From an uncultured Coriobacteriaceae bacterium (GTDB taxonomy: Bacteria; Actinomycetota; Coriobacteriia; Coriobacteriales; QAMH01): DNA of 6,237 nucleotides. Location of the stretch: assembly GCA_902796975.1 (NCBI GenBank), contig CADBRF010000004.1, positions 1-6,237 of the forward strand, given 5' to 3'. Position 1 is the first letter of the stretch. Each line of letters starts with the position of its first letter. Below the pieces are notes generated by a model. The model was given only the letters and a program-made list of their open reading frames with translations, was not told where the DNA came from and searched no databases. The position numbers were made by a program, and so were the translations under genes. Shown one piece after another: positions 6,115 through 6,237 of this stretch.

Positions 6115-6134
6115 TGTGTAGGAGAGGGGAAGAT

Positions 6135-6237
6135 ATGAGTGCGAGCTGCCCGACACCGCGGGTTATGATTGCCGCTGGGTCGAGTGGGTCTGGCAAGACT
6201 ACGGTAGTCTGCGGGCTGCTTCGCGCGCTTGCTCGGC
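6135..6237 (+). CDS. cbiA: Cobyrinate a,c-diamide synthase CbiA, N-terminal start (3' end outside window)
   Basis: CbiA uses ATP and glutamine to amidate the a and c carboxylates of cobyrinic acid, following the methylation steps encoded upstream. Only 34 residues are visible. After MSASCPTP comes RVMIAAGSSGSGKTTVVCGL, the opening strand and P-loop of the CobB/CbiA family. The Walker A pattern GxxxxGKT is at residues 15-22, with the lysine at 21. The family often has AAPSSGSGKTT, so Gly15 stands where Pro is common. The start is ATG 6135, with AGGAG at 6120-6124 at 10-nt spacing and a further GAGGGG. It lies 37 nt after cbiET. CobQ and other P-loop amidotransferases begin differently. The CbiA call is likely from motif and operon context; the glutaminase domain is out of view. 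Confidence 0.88.
   Translation, partial: MSASCPTPRVMIAAGSSGSGKTTVVCGLLRALAR

Overview
The window is an interior stretch of a cobalamin (vitamin B12) corrin-ring operon of the anaerobic, early-cobalt-insertion type. All eight genes lie on the + strand. In order they are: the 3' end of cbiD, then cbiL (CobI-type), cbiF (CobM-type), cbiG, cbiH (CobJ-type), cbiJ (CobK-type), a fused cbiE-cbiT, and the first 34 codons of cbiA. CbiG and CbiD, with no CobG or CobF in view, mark the anaerobic route. The DNA is GC-rich, and GTG and possibly TTG starts are used. I suspect a strictly anaerobic actinobacterium of the Coriobacteriia (Eggerthella-like), but a GC-rich anaerobic Firmicute cannot be excluded, and no taxonomic marker is present.

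The encoded steps follow one another, though not in gene order. CbiL methylates C20. CbiH methylates C17 and contracts the ring. CbiF methylates C11. CbiG opens the lactone and releases the two-carbon fragment. CbiD methylates C1. CbiJ reduces the macrocycle. CbiT methylates C15 and decarboxylates the C12 acetate, and CbiE methylates C5. CbiA then amidates the a and c side chains. CbiC, the cobalt chelatase, cobalt transporters and late-pathway genes are not in the window and presumably lie outside it.

Layout: 1-495 is the end of cbiD. Its stop codon lies inside a 92-bp, almost perfect inverted repeat (491-582), followed by an 87-nt leader to cbiL. From 670 the genes are tightly packed: cbiL and cbiF overlap by 4 nt, cbiH and cbiJ abut, and the other gaps are 22-61 nt. 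No stretch over 300 bases lacks a gene.

The protein content is orthodox. The less expected material is at the gene junctions: (a) the long hairpin after cbiD, and (b) a small related stem-loop that I find three times, at cbiF/cbiG, cbiJ/cbiET and cbiET/cbiA. The copies share an ATGAC...GTCRT closing stem and a CTC-containing loop, and copies 1 and 2 differ almost only by transitions. I found no CRISPR array, tRNA, rRNA, transposase or complete novel gene system here.
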